From Halomonas fontilapidosi (lineage in GTDB: Bacteria; Pseudomonadota; Gammaproteobacteria; Pseudomonadales; Halomonadaceae), in NCBI RefSeq assembly GCF_014192285.1, contig NZ_JACHXQ010000001.1:310001-374000 (forward strand): a stretch of DNA of 64,000 bases, in the 5' to 3' direction. The notes under the pieces were generated by a model. That model did no database searches. It was not told the DNA's origin and was given only the letters and a program-made list of their open reading frames with translations. A program made the position numbers and the translations under genes. Every line of letters begins with the position of its first letter. Positions within the stretch are counted from its first letter, which is position 1. This document shows positions 38,083-46,922 of the stretch, one piece after another.

Positions 38083-38100
38083 CCTTACAATTCTGTAAGG
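38083..38100. promoter_or_regulatory. operator-like inverted repeat between tctC and the iclR-tctDE operon
   Basis: CCTTACA-ATTC-TGTAAGG is a perfect 7-bp inverted repeat in the 210-bp divergent gap, 61 bp upstream of tctC and 133 bp upstream of the IclR-type gene. It has no flanking T-run. It is a good candidate for binding TctD or the IclR protein. Confidence 0.6.
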
Positions 38101-38232
38101 CAGAACATCGTTCCTCAGGATGGAAAGTTAGGCTTGGGGTCGAGGGGCGTCAACGCTTGTCGCCTCGATTGCGACCAAAGTTCAACGCTCCGCCGGGTTC
38201 AACACCACGACGTTAAGAGGCGCATTCGATCA

Positions 38233-38835
38233 ATGGCACAAGACCGCGTCGAGGCCGTGGAGCGGGCACTGACGGTGCTCGAGGCCTTCGACTCCCCCCA
38301 GGAGCACTTCACCCTGGCCGAGTTGGCTCAGGCCACCGGGTATTACAAGAGCACCCTCTTGCGGCTGCTGGGGTCACTGACCCGCTACGACTATGTGCAG
38401 CGCGACGAACAGGGGCGTTGGCACCTCGGCCATGCCCCGGTACGCCTGGCGCGACGCCACCTTCCCGGCCGACACCTGACGACCCGGATCCAGCCCCTGC
38501 TCATCCGCCTCTCGGAGGATAGCGGCGAGACCGCCGCCCTGCTCGAGGGGGAAGACGGCATGGTGGAGTGTCGCCTGGTCACGCTTCCTGACGCCGCCCT
38601 GCGCCACGATCTTCGCCCGGGAGACCGCTGGGCGGCGGCAAAGGATGATCCTCGCCCGGTGCTGCCCGGCGGCATGATGGTGTGTCAGGCACTGCCGGGC
38701 GACGCCATCGAGCCCCCCATGTGGCTCGCCCTGTCGGGTCCCGCCGGACGACTGGACCCGCAACAGGCGCACCGCCTGCTGGCCGACGCCCTGTCATCGC
38801 TGACGGCCGGCGAGGCCCGGGAGGCAGCGCCATGA
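38233..38835 (+). CDS. IclR-type helix-turn-helix regulator with short effector domain
   Basis: The 200-residue protein has an N-terminal IclR winged helix: VEAVERALTVLEAFD, FTLAELAQATGYYKSTLLRLL and RWHLGHAPVRLARR. The remaining ~115 residues cover only the first part of an IclR effector domain (RIQPLLIRLSEDSGETAALL); usual members have ~250 residues. ATG 38233 was chosen to match the family N-terminus. Its TGA overlaps the tctD ATG by 4 bp, so it is the first gene of a four-gene operon and probably regulates this locus or tctCBA. Confidence 0.8.
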   Translation: MAQDRVEAVERALTVLEAFDSPQEHFTLAELAQATGYYKSTLLRLLGSLTRYDYVQRDEQGRWHLGHAPVRLARRHLPGRHLTTRIQPLLIRLSEDSGETAALLEGEDGMVECRLVTLPDAALRHDLRPGDRWAAAKDDPRPVLPGGMMVCQALPGDAIEPPMWLALSGPAGRLDPQQAHRLLADALSSLTAGEAREAAP

Positions 38836-39494
38836 CCCTGCTGCTGGTGGAAGATGATGCCCTGCTGGCCGAGACCCTGGCGGACTCCCTCGTTCTCGAG
38901 GGCCACGACGTCTGCCACCTCGCCGATGGAGAGGCAGCACGGGCACGTCTCGCGGTGGCGGGGCATGGTGCCGAACTGGTGCTGCTCGATCTGAACCTGC
39001 CGGGATGCAATGGCCTGGCGGTCCTCGAGGCACTGCGGCGTCACGACCGGGACACCCCGGTGCTGATCCTGACCGCCCGAGGCGCCGTGGAGGACCGCGT
39101 GCGGGGCCTCGACCTGGGCGCCGATGACTATCTTGCCAAGCCCTTCGCCCTGGATGAGCTGGAGGCCCGGGTGCGCGCCCTGCTGCGGCGCCGCAGCCCG
39201 GATCCACAGATCAGGATCGGCGCCCTGGTGCTCGACACCCAGCATCAGCGTTTCACCCTGGAAAATGCCTCGCTCGCCCTGCCGCCCCGCGAACAGCGCC
39301 TGCTGGCCTGTCTGATGCGCCATGCCGGCGAGCCGGTGGACAAGGCGAGGCTCACCGAGGAAGCCTTCCAGGGTGATGCCATGGGGGACAACGCCATCGA
39401 GGTCTATGTCCACCGCCTGCGCAAGCGCCTCGGCCACAGTGGCGTGGCCTTGCGAACCGTGCGCGGCTTGGGTTACCTGCTGGAGGAAGAGTGA
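38832..39494 (+). CDS. tctD: response regulator TctD (OmpR family)
   Basis: This 220-residue regulator has a receiver domain with phospho-acceptor D53 (LLDLNLPG), TARG and K103, and an OmpR-type winged helix (IEVYVHRLRKRLG, VRGLGYLL). In Salmonella and Pseudomonas TctD controls tricarboxylate transport. It overlaps iclR by 4 bp and tctE by 4 bp. TctD or OprD/TctD naming rests on context with tctCBA. Confidence 0.9.
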   Translation: MTLLLVEDDALLAETLADSLVLEGHDVCHLADGEAARARLAVAGHGAELVLLDLNLPGCNGLAVLEALRRHDRDTPVLILTARGAVEDRVRGLDLGADDYLAKPFALDELEARVRALLRRRSPDPQIRIGALVLDTQHQRFTLENASLALPPREQRLLACLMRHAGEPVDKARLTEEAFQGDAMGDNAIEVYVHRLRKRLGHSGVALRTVRGLGYLLEEE

Positions 39495-40864
39495 AACGGG
39501 GTGACAGCCTCTATCGGCGCCTGTTGGGATGGCTGCTGCTTCCCTTGCTGGTGCTGGGCAGCTTGATCCTGATCCAGGCATGGGTGGACGCACAGCGCAC
39601 AGCCGACCGCGCCTTCGACCGGCTGCTCGAGGCCGCTTCGCTGGCCATCGCCGAGCAGGTGCAGTGGCAGGATGACCGCCTATGGCTCGACCTGCCGCCG
39701 GCGGCCCTGGAGATGCTGGCTACCGATGCCCAGGAGCGCGTCTTCTACAGCCTGGTGGATCGCCAGGGCCGGCTGATCACCGGCAATGCCCTGCTTCCCG
39801 GGGATCCACGGCAAGGGGCAGAGGACGAGGACACGCTGCTCTACCGCCATATCGACTGGCAGGGCCTCTCGCTGCGCCAGGGGGTTCGCCGCACCCGCGT
39901 TGAAGACTGGCGCGTGCGCGAACCCTTCGAGGTCCGCGTCGCCCACAGTCGCGAAGGGCGTGATGCTCTGGCCGCCAGGCTGTGGCGGGCCAACCTGGCG
40001 ATGATTCTGGCCATGGCGGCGCTGGCGACGGTGGGCTTGCTGCTGGCGATCCGTGCCGCCCTGACGCCGCTGACCCGGCTGCGCCGCGCGATCCGCGCCC
40101 GCGACCCGCGCACCCTGGCCCCCCTGGAACTCTCACTGCCGCGGGAACTCGCCGAGCTGCGCGATACCGTCAACGAATTGCTCGCCAGGATGCGCCGGGT
40201 GCGCGCCAATCAGGAGCGTTTCATCGGCGATGCCTCACACCAGTTGCGCACCCCGCTGGCTGGCCTCTCGGCGCGGGCCGAGCTGGCCCTGCGCCAGGAC
40301 GATCCGATGCGCTGGAAAGAGGCCCTGATCGCCATGCAGGCCACCAGCGCACGCACCGCCAGGCTAGCCGTACAGCTGCTGTCGCTGACCCGGCTGGCCA
40401 ACCCCGAGTATCGCCCGGACCGCGTGCCCGTTGAGCTCAACGCCCTCGCCTGCCAGGCGGTCCGTGACCACTGGGCATCGTGCCATCGACAGGGGGTCGA
40501 CCTGGGGGTGGAAACCGCCGGGGATGAGGTCTGGATTCACGGCATCGACTGGCTGCTCGCCGAGGCCATCGGCAACCTGATCGACAATGCGAGCCGCTAC
40601 GGCGGACGCTGCGTCACGGTAAAGGTCGAGCACTGTCCTCCCCGTCTGATCGTGGAGGACGACGGCCCGGGGATACCTGAACCAAGGCGAATGCTGATGC
40701 TGCGCCCTTTCCACCGCGACCGCGACGACCTGGCGGGATCGGGGCTGGGGCTGGCAATCGTCGATGGTATCGCGCGAACCCATGGCGCACGCCTGCAGCT
40801 GTCGACAGGCCATGACGGCCGTGGACTGCGGGTGGTACTGCAGTTTCCGGGAGACACCTCATGA
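39491..40864 (+). CDS. tctE: sensor histidine kinase TctE
   Basis: The 457-residue kinase has two transmembrane segments (residues ~13-31 and ~168-187) flanking a ~135-residue periplasmic sensor of the TctE/2CSK_N type, then a HAMP-like linker, H-box with H250 (FIGDASHQLRTPLAG), and N/G boxes (EAIGNLIDNASRYGG, DDGPGIP, GSGLGLAIV). It pairs with TctD just upstream. It overlaps the downstream binding-protein gene by 4 bp. Confidence 0.92.
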   Translation: MKRGDSLYRRLLGWLLLPLLVLGSLILIQAWVDAQRTADRAFDRLLEAASLAIAEQVQWQDDRLWLDLPPAALEMLATDAQERVFYSLVDRQGRLITGNALLPGDPRQGAEDEDTLLYRHIDWQGLSLRQGVRRTRVEDWRVREPFEVRVAHSREGRDALAARLWRANLAMILAMAALATVGLLLAIRAALTPLTRLRRAIRARDPRTLAPLELSLPRELAELRDTVNELLARMRRVRANQERFIGDASHQLRTPLAGLSARAELALRQDDPMRWKEALIAMQATSARTARLAVQLLSLTRLANPEYRPDRVPVELNALACQAVRDHWASCHRQGVDLGVETAGDEVWIHGIDWLLAEAIGNLIDNASRYGGRCVTVKVEHCPPRLIVEDDGPGIPEPRRMLMLRPFHRDRDDLAGSGLGLAIVDGIARTHGARLQLSTGHDGRGLRVVLQFPGDTS

Positions 40865-41937
40865 ATCGCCCGAGTCGAGTTGCCAGTCGCTGGCTGCTGC
40901 TTATCAGCCTGGTCGTTACGCACGCCGTTGCCGACGAGACCCTGCACTACCCCGCCGCGCCCGACAGCGGGCCCGCCACATCGCTGGTGGTCCACGGCGC
41001 ACTGGACCTGCCCCAGATGCAGCCCCTGCTGGAGGGCTTTCATCGCCAGAATCCCGATGTGGCGGTGCGCTACCGCAACCTGACCACCCTGGCGCTACAC
41101 GAGCGCTTCCTGGCGGCGCCGGACGAGGCCGATGTATTGCTCTCCTCGGCCATGGCGTGGCAGTACCGGCTGGCCAATGAGGGCCATGCCCGCGCCCTGG
41201 CGAGTCCCGCCGCACAGCACTGGCCGGCCTGGGCGCGCTGGCGTCACGAACTCTTCGCCATCACCTTCGAACCCATCGTCATGGTCGTGAACCAGGCGGT
41301 CATCGAGCGCTTCGGGGAGGTGCGTGGCCATGCCGACTTGCTCGCGCTGCTGGAGCGCCATGCCGGGGCCCTGCAGGGCCGGGTGGTCACCTATGATCCG
41401 GCCACCAGTGGCGCGGGCTATACCTATGCCATCGAAGAGTCGCGGCTCTCGCCTCGCTACTGGGATCTGGTGGCAGCACTCGGCAAGGCCGAGACGGCGC
41501 TGGCGGATACCACCGCAGAGATGCTGGACGGACTGATCGAGGGGCGCTATCTGGTGGGCTACAACCTGCTGGGCAGCTATGCTCAGGAGCGCTTGGCCAA
41601 CCAGCCGCAGCTGAGGATCGTGGTCCCCGAGGACTATGCGCTGGTCACCCAGCGTCTGGCGTTGATACCGCGACAGGCACCTCACCCACAGGCGGCCGAA
41701 CGCTTTCTCGACTACCTCATCAGCGAGACAGGACAGACGGTCCTGGCCCGCGAGACCCCTTTGGGTGCCATCCATCCCGCACTCGACGGGCCAGGCACCG
41801 CCACGGCATTACGCCAGGCAAGAGGCGAGGCACTGAGGCCGATCGCCGTGGGTCCCGGCCTGCTGGCCACCCTCGACGACCTCAAGCGCGAGGCACTGCT
41901 GACCCGTTGGCAGCGCGAGTTCGCTCGCGGGGAGTGA
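40861..41937 (+). CDS. periplasmic ABC-type binding protein linked to tctDE
   Basis: The 358-residue product has a signal peptide (cleavage near VADE, residue ~24) and a type-II binding fold (family 1, iron/phosphonate type): LVVHGALDLPQMQPLLEGF, DVLLSSAMAWQY, TFEPIVMVVNQAVI, DPATSGAGYTYA and LVGYNLLGSYAQ. No permease genes follow. Being translationally coupled to tctE suggests it presents a ligand to the TctE sensor rather than feeding a transporter. The substrate is unknown. Confidence 0.8.
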   Translation: MNRPSRVASRWLLLISLVVTHAVADETLHYPAAPDSGPATSLVVHGALDLPQMQPLLEGFHRQNPDVAVRYRNLTTLALHERFLAAPDEADVLLSSAMAWQYRLANEGHARALASPAAQHWPAWARWRHELFAITFEPIVMVVNQAVIERFGEVRGHADLLALLERHAGALQGRVVTYDPATSGAGYTYAIEESRLSPRYWDLVAALGKAETALADTTAEMLDGLIEGRYLVGYNLLGSYAQERLANQPQLRIVVPEDYALVTQRLALIPRQAPHPQAAERFLDYLISETGQTVLARETPLGAIHPALDGPGTATALRQARGEALRPIAVGPGLLATLDDLKREALLTRWQREFARGE

Positions 41938-41966
41938 TGGCGAGCGCATCGCCCGCCACGACCGAA

Positions 41967-42353
41967 TCACTGCACGTAGGAGATTTCTACCGGGACGGTC
42001 CCGCGCTGCAGCATGCCGAGTTCCTTGGCGGCGCGCTTGGAGAGATCGATGATGCGCCCCTTGGCATAGGGGCCGCGATCATTGATCAGCACTTCGACCT
42101 CACGGCCGTTGTCCTCGCGTGTCACCAGGACCTTGGTCCCGAACGGCAGAGTGGGGTGGGCGGCCGTCAGGGCTCGCTGATCGAAGGGCTCACCGCTGGC
42201 CGTAGTCCGACCCTGGAAGCGGTCGCTGTAGTAGGACGCGACACCCTGCTGGGTCTCTGACGTCGTGTCGTGAGCCTGTCCCTGTCCGGCAAAGCCGGTC
42301 AGCAGCAGGGCGGCCAGGCCGCCGCTCAGCATCAGGCGGGAGGATTTCCGCAT
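41967..42353 (-). CDS. RlpA-like septal ring lytic transglycosylase/lipoprotein-type protein
   Basis: The 128-residue protein has a signal peptide and one double-psi beta-barrel domain of the RlpA type: GVASYYSDRFQGRTTASGEPFD, AHPTLPFGTKVLVTR and VLINDRGPYAKGRIIDLSKRAA, with the catalytic Asp in NDRGP. It lacks the SPOR domain and the lipobox of full RlpA, so it is a short paralogue. It acts on peptidoglycan glycan strands in the periplasm by family. It is convergent with the binding-protein gene. Confidence 0.88.
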   Translation of the reverse strand: MRKSSRLMLSGGLAALLLTGFAGQGQAHDTTSETQQGVASYYSDRFQGRTTASGEPFDQRALTAAHPTLPFGTKVLVTREDNGREVEVLINDRGPYAKGRIIDLSKRAAKELGMLQRGTVPVEISYVQ

Positions 42354-42401
42354 ATGTCACCTCATGACGTACCGTGTTGCGCCGAATCTCGCATCCAGCG
42401 A

Positions 42402-43283
42402 TCAGGCGCCATGATCGGTTACTGCCGGCGAAGGATGCTTGCCCTTCAACCAACCCGAACTCGTGGCCAACCCCTGGTCAAACCAGGCCAGTCGGCCATG
42501 CAATGTTACCACACTGCCGACGATTATCAGCGTTGGCGGTCGGATAGTAACCACTTCGGCTGCCGGCGGCAACTCGTGGAGGGTGCCGATGTGCACGCGC
42601 TGCCGTGCCGTGGTGCCCTGCTCGATCAAGGCCACAGGGGTTTCCGGAGGCAGTCCGTGCCCTGTCAGCTGCTCGCCGATCAGGGCCAGGCTGCCCAGCC
42701 CCATATAGAACACGAGCGTCTGGCCGGGACTCGCCAGCGTCGGCCAATCGAGGTCGCTGCTGCCATTGCGCAGATGCCCGGTGACGAAGCGCACCGACTG
42801 GGCATGATCGCGATGCGTCAGCGGGATACCGGCGTAAGCGGCACACCCCGAGGCCGCGGTAATGCCGGGAATTACTTCTACCTCGATGCCGGCCGACACC
42901 AGTGCCTCGAGTTCCTCGCCACCGCGGCCGAAAATGAAGGGATCGCCACCCTTGAGGCGAACCACCCGCTTCCCGGCTTTGGCCCATTCGACCAGCGCCT
43001 GGTTGATGCCGTCCTGGGGCACGCTGTGGCGCGAGCGCTCCTTGCCCACGTACAGACGCGATGCCTGGGGGGCCGCCAGCGCAAGGATCTCGTCGCTGAC
43101 CAGCCGATCATGCAGGATCACTTCGGCGGCCTGCAGGCGGCGCAGCGCCTTGATCGTCAACAGTTCCGGGTCACCCGGGCCAGCGCCCACCAGGCTGACC
43201 CCACCGCACGGAAAGGCCGAAGCGGTCGGCCACCTGGCACCCGGATCGAGCGCATCACCCGCCTGGGAGGGATCGACCTGCAT
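42402..43283 (-). CDS. cobA: uroporphyrinogen-III C-methyltransferase
   Basis: The 293-residue SAM-dependent enzyme methylates uroporphyrinogen III twice to precorrin-2, the entry to siroheme or cobalamin. Motifs [51 protein letters not shown] and TGH are intact. An N-terminal ~30-residue extension precedes the fold. It is a stand-alone CobA/NirE type, not a CysG fusion. It may have alternative starts (the ATG at 43283 was used). The 160-bp gap upstream holds only a hairpin. Confidence 0.93.
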   Translation of the reverse strand: MQVDPSQAGDALDPGARWPTASAFPCGGVSLVGAGPGDPELLTIKALRRLQAAEVILHDRLVSDEILALAAPQASRLYVGKERSRHSVPQDGINQALVEWAKAGKRVVRLKGGDPFIFGRGGEELEALVSAGIEVEVIPGITAASGCAAYAGIPLTHRDHAQSVRFVTGHLRNGSSDLDWPTLASPGQTLVFYMGLGSLALIGEQLTGHGLPPETPVALIEQGTTARQRVHIGTLHELPPAAEVVTIRPPTLIIVGSVVTLHGRLAWFDQGLATSSGWLKGKHPSPAVTDHGA

Positions 43284-43393
43284 ATTCCCACTATCTCCGG
43301 ATTTCTTGAAGGCTTATGCTTTATGGTAATTAAACCGCCCAGGATATGCCACTAACGACTCGGCACATGCCTATAACCCGAGGTGCCAACGAC

Positions 43394-43418
43394 GTCGCCC
43401 CCGCAGAGCGGGGGCGAC
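43394..43418. terminator. hairpin after the NSS transporter gene
   Basis: An 11-bp stem (GTCGCCCCCGC / GCGGGGGCGAC) with AGA loop lies 27 bp past the NSS gene stop. The following T-run is poor (CGTTGG), so termination efficiency is uncertain. Confidence 0.5.
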
Positions 43419-43445
43419 GATGGATCGACACGGCGTTTCGAGAGC

Positions 43446-44906
43446 TCAGGAACCGAGAACTCGACGCAGGCGGGGACTGGCCAATTCACCGACCAGGGTA
43501 ATCGCCACCAGTACGGCCAGCAGCCAGGGCCAGTGAAGTGCAAACTCCACCCGAGTGATCCCCAGTGCATCAACGAAGATCACCAGAATACCCAAGGGGC
43601 TCACATAGCGGACCATGAACAGCCACAGCGCATGCCAGCCTGCGGACAGACCGAGTTCGTCGCGGAAGGTCTCGTTCTTGAGCACGAAGCCGGCGAGCAG
43701 CACCATGCCCAGACCACCCAGCGGCATCATCCAGCGCGAGGTCAGATAGTCCAGCCAGTCGAAGAAGTGCTTGCCGGCCAGGGTCCAGTCGGCGCCGACA
43801 TTGAACGACAGCATGGCCAGGGTACTGACCAGCCACAGCACGATACCGGTACCCCAGGACGCCGTGCGCCGTGAGATGCCCTTGTTGTCACACAGCCAGG
43901 AGACCGTTGCCTCAACCATCGAGATCGAGGACGTCAGGGCCGCCATGGAGAGCATGACGAAGAACAGGATGCCGAACAGGGTCCCCAGCGGCATGGCCTG
44001 GAAGGCCAGCGGCAGACTCATGAAGATCAGTCCGGGGCCACTACCCGGGCTCATGCCGTTGGCAAAGATCACCGGGAAGATGGCCAGTCCCGCCATCAGC
44101 GCCACCAGGGTGTCGGCCAGCGCCACGGCAAGGGTGGTGCGCGCGATGGAGGCCCGCGACGGCAGGTAGCTGCCGTAGGTCAGGATGGCCCCGGAGGCCA
44201 GCGACAGGGTAAAGAAGGCATGCCCCAAAGCGGCGAGCATGCCCTCGCTGGAGAGGCTGCCGGCATCGAAGGAGAACAGGAAGCGCACTGCCTCACCGAA
44301 GCCGCCGGAGAAGACCCCGTAGCCGATCAGGATCAACAGCATCACCACCATGCCGGGCATCATCCAGCTGACGCTCTTCTCGATACCGGCCTGGACGCCC
44401 TTGCCCACGATCACCATGGTCGCCACCGTGACCAGCGTGCTCCAGAACCCCAGGTTCAAGGGACTAGCGTTGTTGGCACCGAAGATCGCCGCCATTTCTT
44501 CCACGCTGGAGGCCGCCAGGCCACCGCTCAGCATCTTCCACAGGTAGGAGAAGGACCAGCCGGCCACCACCACGTAGAACGACAGGATCATGAAGCCGGC
44601 AAGCATCGCCATCCAGCCCAGCAGTGACCAGGCCGAACCACGACCGGACTCGCTGACCACACGGCGAATCGCGTCGATGGGACTGCCGCGACCGCGGCGC
44701 CCGAGCGCGATCTCGGTCATCATCACCGGCACTCCTACCGCCAGAATGCAGGCCAGATAGACCAGCACGAAGGCGCCGCCACCGAACTCGCCGGTGATAT
44801 AGGGAAATTTCCAGATGTTGCCCAGGCCGACCGCGGAGCCGGTCGCCGCCAGGATAAAGCCCCAGCGGCCGAGCCACTGGGTTCGGGATTGTTGATTCGT
44901 TGTCAT
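43446..44906 (-). CDS. sodium-dependent transporter of the NSS family
   Basis: The 486-residue protein is a LeuT-fold, Na+-coupled symporter with about 11-12 helices. The family signature GSAVGLGNIWKFPYITGEFGGGAF (residues ~23-46) carries the unwound TM1 of the substrate and sodium sites; SYLPS and SSISMVEATVSW are further landmarks. Substrates are probably amino acids. ATG 44906 was chosen; the frame stays open to 45038. It lies downstream of hpd on the same strand with a 168-bp gap. Confidence 0.9.
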   Translation of the reverse strand: MTTNQQSRTQWLGRWGFILAATGSAVGLGNIWKFPYITGEFGGGAFVLVYLACILAVGVPVMMTEIALGRRGRGSPIDAIRRVVSESGRGSAWSLLGWMAMLAGFMILSFYVVVAGWSFSYLWKMLSGGLAASSVEEMAAIFGANNASPLNLGFWSTLVTVATMVIVGKGVQAGIEKSVSWMMPGMVVMLLILIGYGVFSGGFGEAVRFLFSFDAGSLSSEGMLAALGHAFFTLSLASGAILTYGSYLPSRASIARTTLAVALADTLVALMAGLAIFPVIFANGMSPGSGPGLIFMSLPLAFQAMPLGTLFGILFFVMLSMAALTSSISMVEATVSWLCDNKGISRRTASWGTGIVLWLVSTLAMLSFNVGADWTLAGKHFFDWLDYLTSRWMMPLGGLGMVLLAGFVLKNETFRDELGLSAGWHALWLFMVRYVSPLGILVIFVDALGITRVEFALHWPWLLAVLVAITLVGELASPRLRRVLGS

Positions 44907-45074
44907 ATCACACCAGGGAGGGGTCACGGAGTTTGTCGTTCCGACACGGCAGGGAGCTCGCCGGCAGAGCGCCATTGTGACAAATTTTATCGTTATTGGG
45001 CAGGCGGACAGTCTATTGTGCTGCCTTTGACCGCTCACGCCTGCCCCAGGCTCAGGTCGGAATCACGCTGAGGA

Positions 45075-46175
45075 TCAATCCTCTTTCAGGACGCCGCGGC
45101 GAATCTGATCTTCCTCGATCGACTCGAACAGGGCCTTGAAGTTACCTTCGCCAAAGCCGTCGTTGCCCTTGCGCTGGATGATCTCGAAGAAGATCGGACC
45201 AATCACCGTCTCCGTGAAGATCTGTAGCAGGACACCCTCATCCGGCCCGCCATCAATCAGCAAGCTGAGTTCGCGAAGGTCCTCGACGTTCTCCTGATGG
45301 TTGGGCACCCGCTGGTCGACCTTCTCGTAGTAGGTATCCGGCGTGGAGAGGAAGGTCACGCCATTCGCCCTCAAGGCCTTCACGGTGGCGTAGATATCGT
45401 CAGTGGCCATCGCCAGGTGCTGAATACCTTCGCCGTTGTACTCGCGCAGGAATTCGGCGATCTGCGAGGTGTCATCGGCGGACTCGTTGATCGGAATGTG
45501 CATCTTGCCGCAGGGCGCGGTCATCGCCCGAGAGTGCAGGCCGGTCTTCTTGCCCTTGATGTCGAAGTAACGATTCTCGCGGAAGTTGGCGATACGCGTG
45601 TAGAAGTCCGCCCAGGGGTCCATACGGCCACGGTCGACGTTATGCGTCAGGTGGTCGAGGACCTGCAGGCCAACGCTGTTGTCCTGGGGACTGCGTCCCG
45701 GGATTGCCTCGAAGTCAATGTCATAGATGGTGCGGCCTTCCCCATCGACCTTGTGGTCGACGAAATAGAGCAGCGAGCCGCCGATGCCCCTCACGGCGGG
45801 AATACCCACCTCACCGGGACCTACCGGGTTTTCCATCGGCTCGGCACCGTTGGCCACGGCATAATCGAAGGCCTGGCGCGCATCTTCCACCTTCCAGGCC
45901 ATGGCACAGGCACCGGGGCCGTGCACGTCGGCAAACGCCGCTGCGTGGCTGTTCGGCTCGGCATTGAGCACGAAGTTGACGTGTTCCTGCTGGAAGAGGA
46001 ATACCTCCTTGGAACGATGCTTGCGGGTTTCGGTGAACCCCATGCGATGAAACAGCGCGCGAAGCGACTCGATGCCTTCGGCCGTCGGTGCGCTGTACTC
46101 GACGAACTCGAAGCCGTCGGTGCCAATGGGGTTCTTGCTGTCGATAACGTCAGGGGTAGTAGCGGGAGCGTTCAT
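45075..46175 (-). CDS. hpd: 4-hydroxyphenylpyruvate dioxygenase
   Basis: Hpd turns 4-hydroxyphenylpyruvate into homogentisate, with Fe(II) and O2, in tyrosine degradation. The 366-residue protein has the vicinal-oxygen-chelate architecture; Fe ligands by family pattern are H175 (LDHLTHNV), H253 (IQHLAMAT) and E331 (FFEIIQR). The segment NHQENVEDL and the C-terminal GNFKALFESIE match HppD. Homogentisate dioxygenase genes are not in the window. Two TyrR-box-like sites lie 177 and 249 bp upstream. Confidence 0.96.
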   Translation of the reverse strand: MNAPATTPDVIDSKNPIGTDGFEFVEYSAPTAEGIESLRALFHRMGFTETRKHRSKEVFLFQQEHVNFVLNAEPNSHAAAFADVHGPGACAMAWKVEDARQAFDYAVANGAEPMENPVGPGEVGIPAVRGIGGSLLYFVDHKVDGEGRTIYDIDFEAIPGRSPQDNSVGLQVLDHLTHNVDRGRMDPWADFYTRIANFRENRYFDIKGKKTGLHSRAMTAPCGKMHIPINESADDTSQIAEFLREYNGEGIQHLAMATDDIYATVKALRANGVTFLSTPDTYYEKVDQRVPNHQENVEDLRELSLLIDGGPDEGVLLQIFTETVIGPIFFEIIQRKGNDGFGEGNFKALFESIEEDQIRRGVLKED

Positions 46176-46351
46176 GCGTCCTCCAGGGGCTGTTGTTGTG
46201 GTACGTCACTGAAACGATCATTGCCCATGGCGACCCTCGCCGGGTCGCCGTAGGGCTCTCGATGACGCTCAGCCTAGTGCCTCGGATCGCCTCCCGGAAT
46301 GCGCCAAAGCGCCACCGATGCCCCGCTCGGCGCGGGACAAGCCGGGGTCTT

Positions 46352-46369
46352 CGTAACGATTTCCTTACA
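46352..46369. promoter_or_regulatory. TyrR/PhhR-box-like site upstream of hpd (proximal)
   Basis: CGTAACGATTTCCTTACA matches TGTAAA-N6-TTTACA at 9 of 12 positions. It lies 177 bp upstream of the hpd start codon in the 297-bp gap between hpd and the thiamine-binding gene. Confidence 0.6.
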
Positions 46370-46423
46370 ATCAATCAAACCCCTTCGATTCAGGCCTCGG
46401 CGTGGCGAGAATCCCTGACAGCA

Positions 46424-46441
46424 TGTAACGAAAGATTTACG
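46424..46441. promoter_or_regulatory. TyrR/PhhR-box-like site upstream of hpd (distal)
   Basis: TGTAACGAAAGATTTACG matches TGTAAA-N6-TTTACA at 10 of 12 positions, 72 bp from the proximal site (about seven helical turns). The pair suggests cooperative binding by the PhhR-like regulator encoded at 52.6 kb. Confidence 0.65.
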
Positions 46442-46472
46442 GCCAGGCTGCCAAGGCGCACCACTCCCGACG

Positions 46473-46778
46473 TCAAGGCCTCTCCATCAGCGTCTCGACA
46501 CTCGCCACCTTGTCGTCCATGTGCTGGTCGCGATCAATCCGCGTCCCGAGCTTGAGGGTGGTGGTGATGCGCGGCGCGCCCATCTCATGCACCACCTCAT
46601 GACAGCGCTTGACCACCGCCATCACCTCATCCCATGGACCCTCGATGTTGGTGCCATAGGCATGCATCCGGTGCTCGAGACCCGCCTCCTGAATCACCCG
46701 CTGGCAGGCGGCAATATGTGGCGAGACCGACACGCCAACGCCCAGTGGCACCACGCAGAGATCAATGATCACGTTCAT
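46473..46778 (-). CDS. MTH1187-family (UPF0045) thiamine-binding protein
   Basis: The 101-residue protein is a ferredoxin-like fold of the MTH1187/YkoF family, which binds thiamine or its pyrimidine. Landmarks are IIDLCVVPLGVGVSVSPHIA, MHAYGTNIEGPWDEVMAVVKRC and RITTTLKLGTRID. GAGGAG lies 7 nt before ATG 46778. It is a single gene between cfa (divergent) and hpd; no thiamine transport gene is adjacent. Confidence 0.85.
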   Translation of the reverse strand: MNVIIDLCVVPLGVGVSVSPHIAACQRVIQEAGLEHRMHAYGTNIEGPWDEVMAVVKRCHEVVHEMGAPRITTTLKLGTRIDRDQHMDDKVASVETLMERP

Positions 46779-46922
46779 TCGTTTTCTCCTCATTCGTTAA
46801 CCTGGCTCAATACACGTGGCGAGCATGCTGGTCTATTCTGAATCGCAAATGTGAGATTGCCACAGAGCAATGCGCCATGTGTTCGCCAGCCCTGACATCC
46901 CTCACCGGCCTCGGAGGACTCC

